From the NCBI GenBank assembly GCA_002472145.1, contig DKRJ01000021.1:1-20249 (forward strand): a stretch of 20,249 bases of DNA. The letters run 5' to 3'. Source of the DNA: Clostridiales bacterium UBA7285 (GTDB taxonomy: Bacteria > Bacillota > Clostridia > Peptostreptococcales > Anaerovoracaceae). The notes under the pieces were generated by a model, which saw nothing but the letters and a program-made list of their open reading frames with translations, ran no database searches and had not been told where the DNA came from. Shown here piece by piece: positions 14,851-20,249 of the stretch; position 1 is the first letter of the stretch, and each line of letters begins with the position of its first letter. The position numbers and the translations under genes were made by a program.

Positions 14851-15621
14851 TTACGCGAAAATCAGAAATTTGATCAGAGCGAGGACGGCCAGGTGCGCCG
14901 GATAGAAAACGTAGTAAAGCCATTTATGCCTGATATTCCCGCGCGAGCCGTTCGACGCGCGCACGACGAAACAGTCAGCCACGGCGTATCCCTCTGTCAG
15001 ACTCGAGAACAGCAAAACCCCGACAGCGGCGGGGAGTTCCAGATCTTTCAGCCCATTCCTGCGCATCATATACGCTGCCATTATCGCCGCCACACCCACG
15101 GCACCGTAATCCGTATTAAGCAGTTCCGCGAGCGCTCCGCCGCAGACTGCGGCCAGTACGGCGACCAAAGCCTGAAACGCGGGATTCGGCTTTTCAAACT
15201 TCCCTAAGATCCGCTCGGAGATGATCATGCAAAGCAGTCCGATCGTCAGCGTGAAGTAGATGTTCTGGTGGCTGTTGTCGAACATGACGGAAAAACGATC
15301 CGGAGATATCATCAGAGCCAGATCGAATGGTATCTCGGAGATCACGGAAAACACGGCCATCCCCAGCAGGTACTTCGCGCGGCTGTGCGTGCGGAAAAAT
15401 CCCTCGGCGAGAAGCCAGATGAAAAGAGGGAACGCGAGGCGTCCTACGTCACGCATTATCTCGTACAGCAGATAAAGTTTTTCTCCGAATGCGCCCGTGC
15501 CGGAGTAGATCATGGTTTCGACGATCGCCACCGCAGTGTGGTCGACTGCCATCGTGATCATGGCTATCCATTTTATAGTTTTTGATGAAAGGCCGCGGCC
15601 GGCCTTTAGCGTCTCTCCCAA
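14851..15621 (-). CDS. TraX-family membrane protein
   Basis: The 256-residue integral membrane protein matches the TraX family, named from F-pilin N-acetylation in conjugative plasmids but common on Gram-positive chromosomes, with acyltransferase-like topology. I see the N-terminal KTIKWIAMITMAVDHTAVAI segment, the family core RLAFPLFIWLLAEGFFRTHS and FSVISEIPFDLAL, several further membrane helices, and the C-terminal KWLYYVFYPAHLAVLALIK. The start is TTG at 15621 with GAGGA about 11 bases upstream; an in-frame ATG exists 20 codons later but would cut into the first helix. It forms a two-gene unit with the downstream arsR. There are no other conjugation genes nearby, so a wall-polymer or lipid acyl transfer role is likelier than conjugation. 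Confidence 0.83.
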   Translation of the reverse strand: MGETLKAGRGLSSKTIKWIAMITMAVDHTAVAIVETMIYSGTGAFGEKLYLLYEIMRDVGRLAFPLFIWLLAEGFFRTHSRAKYLLGMAVFSVISEIPFDLALMISPDRFSVMFDNSHQNIYFTLTIGLLCMIISERILGKFEKPNPAFQALVAVLAAVCGGALAELLNTDYGAVGVAAIMAAYMMRRNGLKDLELPAAVGVLLFSSLTEGYAVADCFVVRASNGSRGNIRHKWLYYVFYPAHLAVLALIKFLIFA

Positions 15622-15703
15622 TTTCAGACTGTTCCTCTCAATTCCGTTCGATAAAGATCCTCTGTCAGAGCCGTCGACATTTTCAACTTTTGTCCGTTCC
15701 TTA

Positions 15704-15732
15704 ATTTTACCGAAAGCGCCGCCCGTTGTGAA
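15704..15732 (-). promoter_or_regulatory. Promoter of the traX-arsR unit
   Basis: On the minus strand TTCACA (15732-15727) and TAAAAT (15709-15704) are spaced by 17 bases, about 80 bases before the TraX start codon. Match to sigma-A consensus is good in both hexamers. Confidence 0.5.
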
Positions 15733-15747
15733 GAGGCGTCCGAGCGT

Positions 15748-15779
15748 GAATATTTATGCTTATTGTATGAACAATATTC
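15748..15779. promoter_or_regulatory. Nested inverted repeats between traX and the surface protein gene
   Basis: GAATATT (15748-15754) and AATATTC (15773-15779) enclose a second dyad, ATTGT-ATGA-ACAAT (15762-15775). The block sits between two divergent promoters. ArsR/SmtB operators are often AT-rich dyads of this kind, so it may be bound by the ArsR protein of the traX unit, but this is not proven by sequence. Confidence 0.35.
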
Positions 15780-15802
15780 TTGACAAAAATTATACTTTTT
15801 TG

Positions 15803-15829
15803 TTGACATGCCACAATTTGATCTATAAT
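15803..15829 (+). promoter_or_regulatory. Promoter of the Cna-B surface protein gene
   Basis: TTGACA (15803-15808) and TATAAT (15824-15829) are both perfect consensus hexamers, with a short 15-base spacer. The start codon at 15880 follows after about 45 bases. Short spacing may lower basal activity. Confidence 0.6.
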
Positions 15830-15879
15830 TTTCGATGAACGTTTTGAATGAATTAATTGTAAAGGAAAGGATGCAATAA

Positions 15880-16489
15880 ATGGAATCGAAATTTCCCCGC
15901 GTTTTTACTTCATATTTGAAGTCAGCAGTTCTCGTTCTGGCTGCCCTGACCGTCATATCCCTCTGCGCGCCTGCCAGGGCGGACGCGTCCAGCTATTGGG
16001 ACGGAACCTTGAGCGAAGAACACTACGGCATATCCTGTACGTAAAAACGTACCTGTCGAAAAGGTCTGGGACGGCGTGGCCCCGGCGGCCGGCGAGACCG
16101 TAAAAGCCAGCCTCATCGGTTCAGACGGGAAGACCGTCGTAGATTCGGTCACACTCGGCGAAAGCAGTTGGAAAGGCGAGTTTAAAGGCGAGGGCGGAAA
16201 CGGCGCCCTCGTCTACGATCCTCAGACCGGCAAAGAGATCGATTACACCGTTTCCGTCGAAGAAAACGGGAAATATATTGTCAGGACCGAGGCTAAAGAC
16301 GGCGGATTCATCGTAACGAACAGTAAACCTGTTCCAGAGACTCCTGAAACTCCTGAGACCACTGATACGCCGAACACGGCTGACAGAGGCGCAGGCCACG
16401 ATGCCGCCGGATGGGCGCTGATCTCCGCCGGCGCGGCCCTGGTGGCTGCGGCTTTAGCGGCTAAACGTCTGCGTTCCTCCGAACGTTAA
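15880..16489 (+). pseudogene. Frameshifted Cna-B domain surface protein with sorting-like tail
   Basis: From the ATG at 15880 (AGGAAAGG upstream) a 54-codon frame encodes a signal peptide with a basic start, a hydrophobic core (VLVLAALTVISLC) and a likely ARA/DA cleavage site. It stops at TAA 16041-16043. The rest of the protein continues in the next frame: the overlapping frame is open from 16013, and gives RKNVPVEKVWDG, one Cna-B type domain with the terminal GGFIVTNSKPV strand, a Pro/Glu/Thr linker, TPNTAD, a hydrophobic helix and an RLRSSER tail. Joining the frames between 16013 and 16040 by skipping one base gives one compact secreted, wall-anchored protein of about 200 residues. A natural lesion, phase variation or sequence error could each explain it. 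The distal frame could also start weakly at GTG 16076. Confidence 0.75.
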
Positions 16490-16553
16490 AACTCTTCATC
16501 TGTCAGACCGCCGGGATCAGGCGGCCGGGTACGTGAGTCACGAACGTAAACAG

Positions 16554-16579
16554 ACAGGCCCGAGATCGGGCCTGTTTTT
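16554..16579 (+). terminator. Intrinsic terminator after the surface protein gene
   Basis: ACAGGCCCG and CGGGCCTGT form a perfect 9-base-pair stem with the loop AGAT, directly followed by a T-run. It separates the surface protein unit from the metal export operon. Confidence 0.92.
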
Positions 16580-16603
16580 CCTTGAAAAAAATTGCCGCCG
16601 CTA

Positions 16604-16631
16604 TTTACTTTTCTAAAAACGGTGGTATGAT
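16604..16631 (+). promoter_or_regulatory. Promoter of the metal export operon
   Basis: TTTACT (16604-16609) and TATGAT (16626-16631) are 16 bases apart, and TGG directly before the -10 makes it an extended -10 element. Transcription should start around 16638, just upstream of the dyad at 16643-16660. Confidence 0.6.
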
Positions 16632-16642
16632 ATGGGTAAACA

Positions 16643-16660
16643 ATTAAACAATCGTTTAAT
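16643..16660. promoter_or_regulatory. Dyad operator, ATTAAAC-AATC-GTTTAAT
   Basis: ATTAAACAATCGTTTAAT has perfect 7-base arms around four bases. It lies immediately downstream of the predicted transcription start and 16 bases before the HMA protein ATG. Position and symmetry fit repression by an ArsR/SmtB-type metal sensor; the nearest candidate is encoded at 14465-14833. Confidence 0.65.
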
Positions 16661-16676
16661 CGAGAGGAGTATTTCG

Positions 16677-16898
16677 ATGAAAAAGACATATAAGATCGAC
16701 GTCGACTGCGCCAACTGCGCGGCTAAGATGGAAGAAGCGGCAAAGAAGACCGCCGGTGTAAAGGACGCGACGGTAAACTTCATGACGCTTAAGATGAACG
16801 TCGAATTCGAGGACGGAGCGGACGTCGCATCGGTAATGAACGATGTTCGCAGGAATTGCAAAAACGTGGAACGCGACTGCGAAGTATTTCTGAAATGA
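16677..16898 (+). CDS. Stand-alone heavy-metal-associated (HMA) domain protein
   Basis: The 73-residue protein is a single HMA domain, with the beta-alpha-beta-beta-alpha-beta plan and the metal-binding DCANCAAKM loop (CxxC at C11 and C14). The usual Gly-Met residues before the first cysteine are replaced by Val-Asp, and an acidic residue preceding CxxC is typical of zinc/cadmium HMA domains, as opposed to copper ones. It would bind the metal in the cytoplasm and pass it to, or regulate, the ATPase encoded next. I chose the ATG at 16677 (GAGGAG 7 bases before); the frame opens earlier, but inside the promoter-operator. Its TGA overlaps the ATPase ATG (ATGA), indicating coupled translation. 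Confidence 0.92.
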   Translation: MKKTYKIDVDCANCAAKMEEAAKKTAGVKDATVNFMTLKMNVEFEDGADVASVMNDVRRNCKNVERDCEVFLK

Positions 16899-18784
16899 AA
16901 GACATGACTAAAAAACAGAAGAAAAATCTGATACGCATCATCGTCACGGCTTTGCTGATGCTGGTGCTGCATTTTGTTCCGGCAGAGGGAATGCTCCGCT
17001 TCGCGCTATACATGATCCCTTACATCCTGATCGGCTATGACATCCTCGCGGACGCCGTCTACGGAATAGTCCACAGGCAGCCTTTTGACGAGGGGCTCCT
17101 GATGACTATCGCCACCATCGGCGCGATAGTTCTCGCATTCGTCTGGACCGGAGACTACACAGAAGCCGTTTTCGTAATGCTCTTTTATCAGGTGGGAGAG
17201 TGGTTCCAAAGCTACGCTGTCGGCAGGAGCCGCAGGAACATCACGGAACTCATGGACATACGCCCCGATTACGCCAATATCGAGAAGGAAGACGGTACGC
17301 TGGAGCAGGTCGACCCGGAAGACGTCGCGGTCGGCACAGTGATCGTCGTCCAGCCGGGCGAAAAGATCCCGATCGACGGCATCGTCACAGAGGGAGAGTC
17401 TTCTCTTAACACCGCTGCTCTGACGGGCGAGAGCCTCCCGCGCGACGTGCGCGAAGGCGATGAGGTCATCAGCGGGTGCGTGAATATGAGCGGCCTTCTG
17501 AAGATCAGAACTACGAAGGAGTTCGGAGATTCCACCGTTTCTAAGATCATGGATCTCGTCGAGAACGCCAGTTCCCGCAAGTCGAAGTCCGAGAACTTCA
17601 TCACTAAGTTCGCGCGCGTCTACACTCCGGCTGTCGTATTCAGCGCGGCAGGAGTCGCCGTAATCCCGCCTCTCGTCGCCATGGCGATGGGAAACGATCC
17701 GAACTGGGGAAGATGGATATATTCCGCACTCGAATTTTTGATAATCAGCTGCCCGTGCGCGCTGGTCATCAGCATACCGCTAAGCTTTTTTGCCGGCATC
17801 GGAGGCGCCAGCAGAGAGGGCGTCCTCGTAAAGGGTTCCAACTTCCTGGAGGCCCTCGCCGATACGGGTATCGTCGTGATGGATAAGACGGGCACACTCA
17901 CTAAGGGGCAGTTCGAAGTCGTTGCGGTGCACCCGGAGAAGATCTCTGAGACCGAACTCCTCCACATGGCTGCCCACGTCGAGAGATATTCTAAGCATCC
18001 TATCGCAAACTCGCTGCGGCTGGCCTATCCCGGCGAGTCCGACGACTGCACGGTCGAAGACGCTAAGGAACTCTCCGGCCTCGGGATGCAGGCCGTCGTG
18101 AACGGCAAAACCGTAAGCGTCGGGAACGAGCGCATGATGGATCAGGTCGGAGCTAAGTGGCATCCTTGCGAGAAGCAGGGAACCATCATCCACGTCGCCA
18201 TCGACGGCGAATACGTCGGGCACGTCGTGATTTCAGACGTTGAAAAGCCTACGTCAAAGCAGGCCATAGCGGATATGAAGGCCGCAGGCGTGAGGAAGAC
18301 GGTCATGCTGACGGGCGACAGAAAAGAAGTCGCCGATCAGGTCGCTTCTGACCTCGGCCTGGACGAGGTCTACAGCGAACTTTTGCCGCAGGATAAAGTC
18401 GCTAAAGTGGAGGAACTCCTGTCCTCTAAGCATGATAAAGAGCAGCTCGTATTCGTCGGCGACGGAATAAACGACGCGCCGGTGCTCTCGCGGGCCGATA
18501 TCGGCGTGGCGATGGGAGCGCTCGGCTCAGACGCGGCCATAGAGGCGGCAGACGTTGTTTTGATGGACGACGACCCGGTGAAGATCGCAAAGGCCATACG
18601 GATCTCCCGCAAGTGTCTGCGTCTCGTGCGCGAAAACATCTGGTTCGCAATAATCGTGAAGATCGCGTGCCTCATACTCTCGCTCATCGGATTCCCTATG
18701 CTCGTCGCGGTGTTCGCGGACGTCGGCGTCATGGTGATCGCCGTGCTGAACTCCATGCGCGCGCTGAGAGTACATAAGTTGTGA
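16895..18784 (+). CDS. P1B-type Zn2+/Cd2+ (Pb2+)-exporting ATPase lacking N-terminal HMA domain
   Basis: The 629-residue membrane pump uses ATP to expel heavy metals. Visible motifs: actuator-domain TGES (177-180), the transport-site CPC (286-288, SCPCALVISIP), phosphorylated D330 in DKTGTLTKG, the nucleotide-binding HP (368-369), TGDRK (473-477) and GDGIND (522-527). In the last membrane helices K589 (VKIACLIL) and D609 (FADVG) match the Lys and Asp that define zinc/cadmium/lead pumps of the ZntA/CadA group, arguing against copper. The N terminus begins almost directly with membrane helices: the HMA domain is a separate protein encoded just upstream. The ATG at 16895 overlaps the HMA gene stop. 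Expression is probably released by metal through the operator at 16643-16660. Confidence 0.94.
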   Translation: MKDMTKKQKKNLIRIIVTALLMLVLHFVPAEGMLRFALYMIPYILIGYDILADAVYGIVHRQPFDEGLLMTIATIGAIVLAFVWTGDYTEAVFVMLFYQVGEWFQSYAVGRSRRNITELMDIRPDYANIEKEDGTLEQVDPEDVAVGTVIVVQPGEKIPIDGIVTEGESSLNTAALTGESLPRDVREGDEVISGCVNMSGLLKIRTTKEFGDSTVSKIMDLVENASSRKSKSENFITKFARVYTPAVVFSAAGVAVIPPLVAMAMGNDPNWGRWIYSALEFLIISCPCALVISIPLSFFAGIGGASREGVLVKGSNFLEALADTGIVVMDKTGTLTKGQFEVVAVHPEKISETELLHMAAHVERYSKHPIANSLRLAYPGESDDCTVEDAKELSGLGMQAVVNGKTVSVGNERMMDQVGAKWHPCEKQGTIIHVAIDGEYVGHVVISDVEKPTSKQAIADMKAAGVRKTVMLTGDRKEVADQVASDLGLDEVYSELLPQDKVAKVEELLSSKHDKEQLVFVGDGINDAPVLSRADIGVAMGALGSDAAIEAADVVLMDDDPVKIAKAIRISRKCLRLVRENIWFAIIVKIACLILSLIGFPMLVAVFADVGVMVIAVLNSMRALRVHKL

Positions 18785-18809
18785 TCCCGGGAGGCGAATC
18801 CCGGGAGGC
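18784..18809. repeat. 12-base direct repeat after the ATPase gene
   Basis: ATCCCGGGAGGC occurs at 18784-18795 and again at 18798-18809. It is a small local duplication touching the stop codon of the ATPase gene, with no clear function. Confidence 0.7.
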
Positions 18810-18848
18810 CTGATCCGGCCTGCGAAAACGGGCAAGAGATTTTCTGAG

Positions 18849-18882
18849 CCGCAGTCCCTCAAAAGGGGACCGCGGTCTTTTT
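18849..18882 (+). terminator. Intrinsic terminator of the metal export operon
   Basis: CCGC-A-GTCCCT pairs with AGGGGAC-C-GCGG through one A.C mismatch and a one-base irregularity near the loop, followed by TCTTTTTA. It lies about 65 bases after the ATPase stop. Confidence 0.8.
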
Positions 18883-18908
18883 ATCAAATTCTCTTTACGC
18901 GCATTTTA

Positions 18909-18937
18909 TGGAAATAATACATCACATGTGGTATATT
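18909..18937 (+). promoter_or_regulatory. Promoter of the SPFH protein gene
   Basis: TGGAAA (18909-18914) and TATATT (18932-18937) are 17 bases apart with a TGG extension before the -10. It lies about 70 bases before the ATG at 19008. Confidence 0.55.
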
Positions 18938-19007
18938 TCAATTAGAAGTTCGGCGTTTTGGCGCGCCTCTCTCACTTATTCCACCGATATCAGGAAAGGA
19001 AAAAGAT

Positions 19008-20042
19008 ATGGGACCAATAATTTTGATAATTGTCATAGTACTCATCGCATGGATCCTTTTGTCGTGCATCCGCATCGTTCCCCAGCAGCACGCCTACGTT
19101 GTCGAGCAGCTCGGGAAATATAAAGTGACGTGGAGCGCTGGCATCCACATGAAAGCTCCTTTCATCGAGCGGATCGTCCGCAAGATCTCTTTGAAGGAGC
19201 AGGTCCTGGACTTCCCTCCTCAGCCAGTGATCACTAAGGATAACGTATCGGTCCAGATCGACTCCGTCGTGTTCGCTAAGGTCTTCGATCCGGCGCTCTA
19301 CACGTACGGCGTCGAGAACCCTATCGCCGGTCTTCAGAATCTTTCTGCCACCACGCTCCGAAACATCATCGGCAGCATGGAACTGGACCAGACGCTCACT
19401 TCCCGCGATAAGATCAACGGGCAGCTCGAGGTCATCCTCGACCAGGCTACCGACGCGTGGGGGATCAAGGTCACCCGTGTGGAACTTAAGAACATCATGC
19501 CGCCTCGAGAGATCGAGGAAGTCATGACTAAGCAGATGAGAGCAGAGCGTGAGAGACGTCAGACCGTCCTCGAAGCTCAGGCTCACCAGGAAGCTGTAGT
19601 TTCCAGAGCAAAGGGCGACAAAGAGGCAAAGGTCCTCGCCGCGGAAGCCGAGAAGGAAGCGAAGATCGCAATCGCCGAAGGGCAGGCTCGTTCCATCGAG
19701 CTCGTCTATCAGGCTGAGGCGAACGGCATCAAAGCCCTCCGCAGCGCGGACATCGACGAATCCATACTTAAATATAAGAGCATCGACGCTCTGAAATACG
19801 TCGCTAACGGCCGCGCCACGAAGATCTACATGCCTTCGGACATGACAGAGCTTGTCACTAAAGCCGGCGTCCTCGGAGAGGCTCTCGGCATCGGCGACGC
19901 TACGCCTGTAGATAAAACGGCCCCGGCGCAGGCTCCTCTCCCACAGGATCCCTGCATCGATGAGGAAACGTCGCAGGGAGGCCGGGAGGCGGCTGACTCC
20001 ACAGCGGCGATCAACCGCAGCGTCGGAAGCGAAACCCTGTGA
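19008..20042 (+). CDS. SPFH/band 7 (stomatin-like) membrane protein
   Basis: The 344-residue protein belongs to the stomatin/QmcA-type SPFH family, which form ring-like scaffolds in membrane microdomains and influence proteases and envelope stress. It has an N-terminal membrane anchor (about 3-20), the SPFH domain (about 22-185, starting VPQQHAYVVEQLGKYKVTWSAGIH), a charged Ala/Glu-rich coiled coil (about 185-240, MRAERERRQTVLEAQAHQEA onwards) and a C-terminal region ending in a low-complexity polar tail (from about 300). A strong AGGAAAGGA ribosome site precedes the ATG. Many relatives sit beside an NfeD-like gene; none is seen upstream, and the window ends soon after. The final residues (RSVGSETL) arise from sequence that is duplicated just beyond the stop. 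Confidence 0.93.
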   Translation: MGPIILIIVIVLIAWILLSCIRIVPQQHAYVVEQLGKYKVTWSAGIHMKAPFIERIVRKISLKEQVLDFPPQPVITKDNVSVQIDSVVFAKVFDPALYTYGVENPIAGLQNLSATTLRNIIGSMELDQTLTSRDKINGQLEVILDQATDAWGIKVTRVELKNIMPPREIEEVMTKQMRAERERRQTVLEAQAHQEAVVSRAKGDKEAKVLAAEAEKEAKIAIAEGQARSIELVYQAEANGIKALRSADIDESILKYKSIDALKYVANGRATKIYMPSDMTELVTKAGVLGEALGIGDATPVDKTAPAQAPLPQDPCIDEETSQGGREAADSTAAINRSVGSETL

Positions 20043-20076
20043 AGAGCAGCATCGGAAGCGAAACCATGTAAAGAAC
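20019..20076. repeat. 29-base tandem duplication across the SPFH gene stop codon
   Basis: Units 20019-20047 and 20048-20076 share 29 positions with about five differences. Both contain TCGGAAGCGAAACC. The first unit carries the TGA stop (20040-20042); the second lies outside the gene. It suggests a slippage event that may have shortened or extended the C terminus. Confidence 0.85.
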
Positions 20077-20101
20077 GGCATCAAAACGAGATGCTCACAT
20101 G

Positions 20102-20129
20102 CCCGGAGATCGATTTCTCCGGGTTTTTT
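20102..20129 (+). terminator. Intrinsic terminator of the SPFH gene
   Basis: CCCGGAGA and TCTCCGGG form a perfect 8-base-pair stem with loop TCGATT, directly followed by six T residues. It ends the SPFH transcript. The remaining bases to 20249 are AT-rich and hold no gene I can support. Confidence 0.93.
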
Positions 20130-20249
20130 ATTTGAAATTTCAGTCTTAGTTTTATCCCGCCGCTATTTGCTTTGGCGAGCCGGACTTTCGATACAATCAT
20201 ATTTTCGCGCCGCGATTTATTTCTTAATTTTTATAAAATACAATTTCAA

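Noticed and set aside
14851..15621. Conjugative element suggested by TraX
   Set aside because: No relaxase, type IV secretion, integrase or attachment sites are seen, and TraX-family proteins are common on chromosomes.
18990..20084. 364-codon minus-strand open frame opposite the SPFH gene
   Set aside because: It lacks any family signature and fully overlaps a clear SPFH gene with promoter and terminator in the right direction.
16595..20173. CCGCCGCTATTTRCTTT at 16595-16611 and again at 20157-20173
   Set aside because: A 16 of 17 match between two spots in 20 kb is close to what chance allows, and the second copy lies before no visible gene.

Overview
The window comes from an anaerobic, amino-acid-fermenting Gram-positive bacterium, most likely a Clostridia-class Bacillota of moderately high GC content. 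The basis is a complete reductive-type ornithine degradation operon, a sigma-54 activator, clostridial Shine-Dalgarno sites (AAGGAG/GGGAGG), extended -10 promoters, a Cna-B type surface protein with a sorting-like tail, and the CvpA, TraX and VanY families. The genus cannot be named from sequence alone.

Region 1 (184-9683, all minus strand) is the ornithine fermentation locus. Transcription runs from a PAS/AAA+/Fis sigma-54 activator (8274-9683), through a 428-base control region, into ord, ortA, ortB, oraS, oraE and a MutL/GlmL-type ATPase. OraSE (B12 and PLP) turns D-ornithine into 2,4-diaminopentanoate. Ord deaminates this to 2-amino-4-oxopentanoate, and OrtAB cleaves that with CoA to acetyl-CoA and D-alanine. 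The ATPase probably maintains the B12 mutase. A near-perfect -24/-12 promoter lies upstream of ord. A 16-base repeat occurs once upstream of that promoter and once over the -35 of the activator's own sigma-A-type promoter, which suggests an activating site and an autoregulatory site for the same protein. Stem-loops separate ord, ortAB, oraSE and the ATPase, but never split two subunits of one enzyme. The ATPase carries an extra C-terminal tail of about 160 residues ending in a cysteine cluster.

Region 2 (9684-12546) holds a 21-base degenerate tandem repeat, an ADP-ribosylglycohydrolase gene (minus), and a plus-strand group: an internally shortened nicotinamidase-like cysteine hydrolase, an ArsR-family repressor and a CvpA-like membrane protein.

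Region 3 (12544-15621) holds a membrane-anchored VanY-type D,D-carboxypeptidase with an Ig-like stalk (minus), a divergent GNAT acetyltransferase (plus), and a TraX-like membrane protein followed by a second, metal-sensor-like ArsR repressor (minus).

Region 4 (15622-20249, plus) holds a small Cna-B surface protein gene broken by a frameshift, then a zinc/cadmium export module in which the metal-binding HMA domain is a separate small protein overlapping the P1B-type ATPase gene, preceded by a promoter with a dyad operator. A stomatin/SPFH membrane protein follows, with a 29-base duplication across its stop codon. Strong intrinsic terminators close the surface protein, ATPase and SPFH units. 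No RNA genes, insertion sequences or CRISPR arrays were seen.
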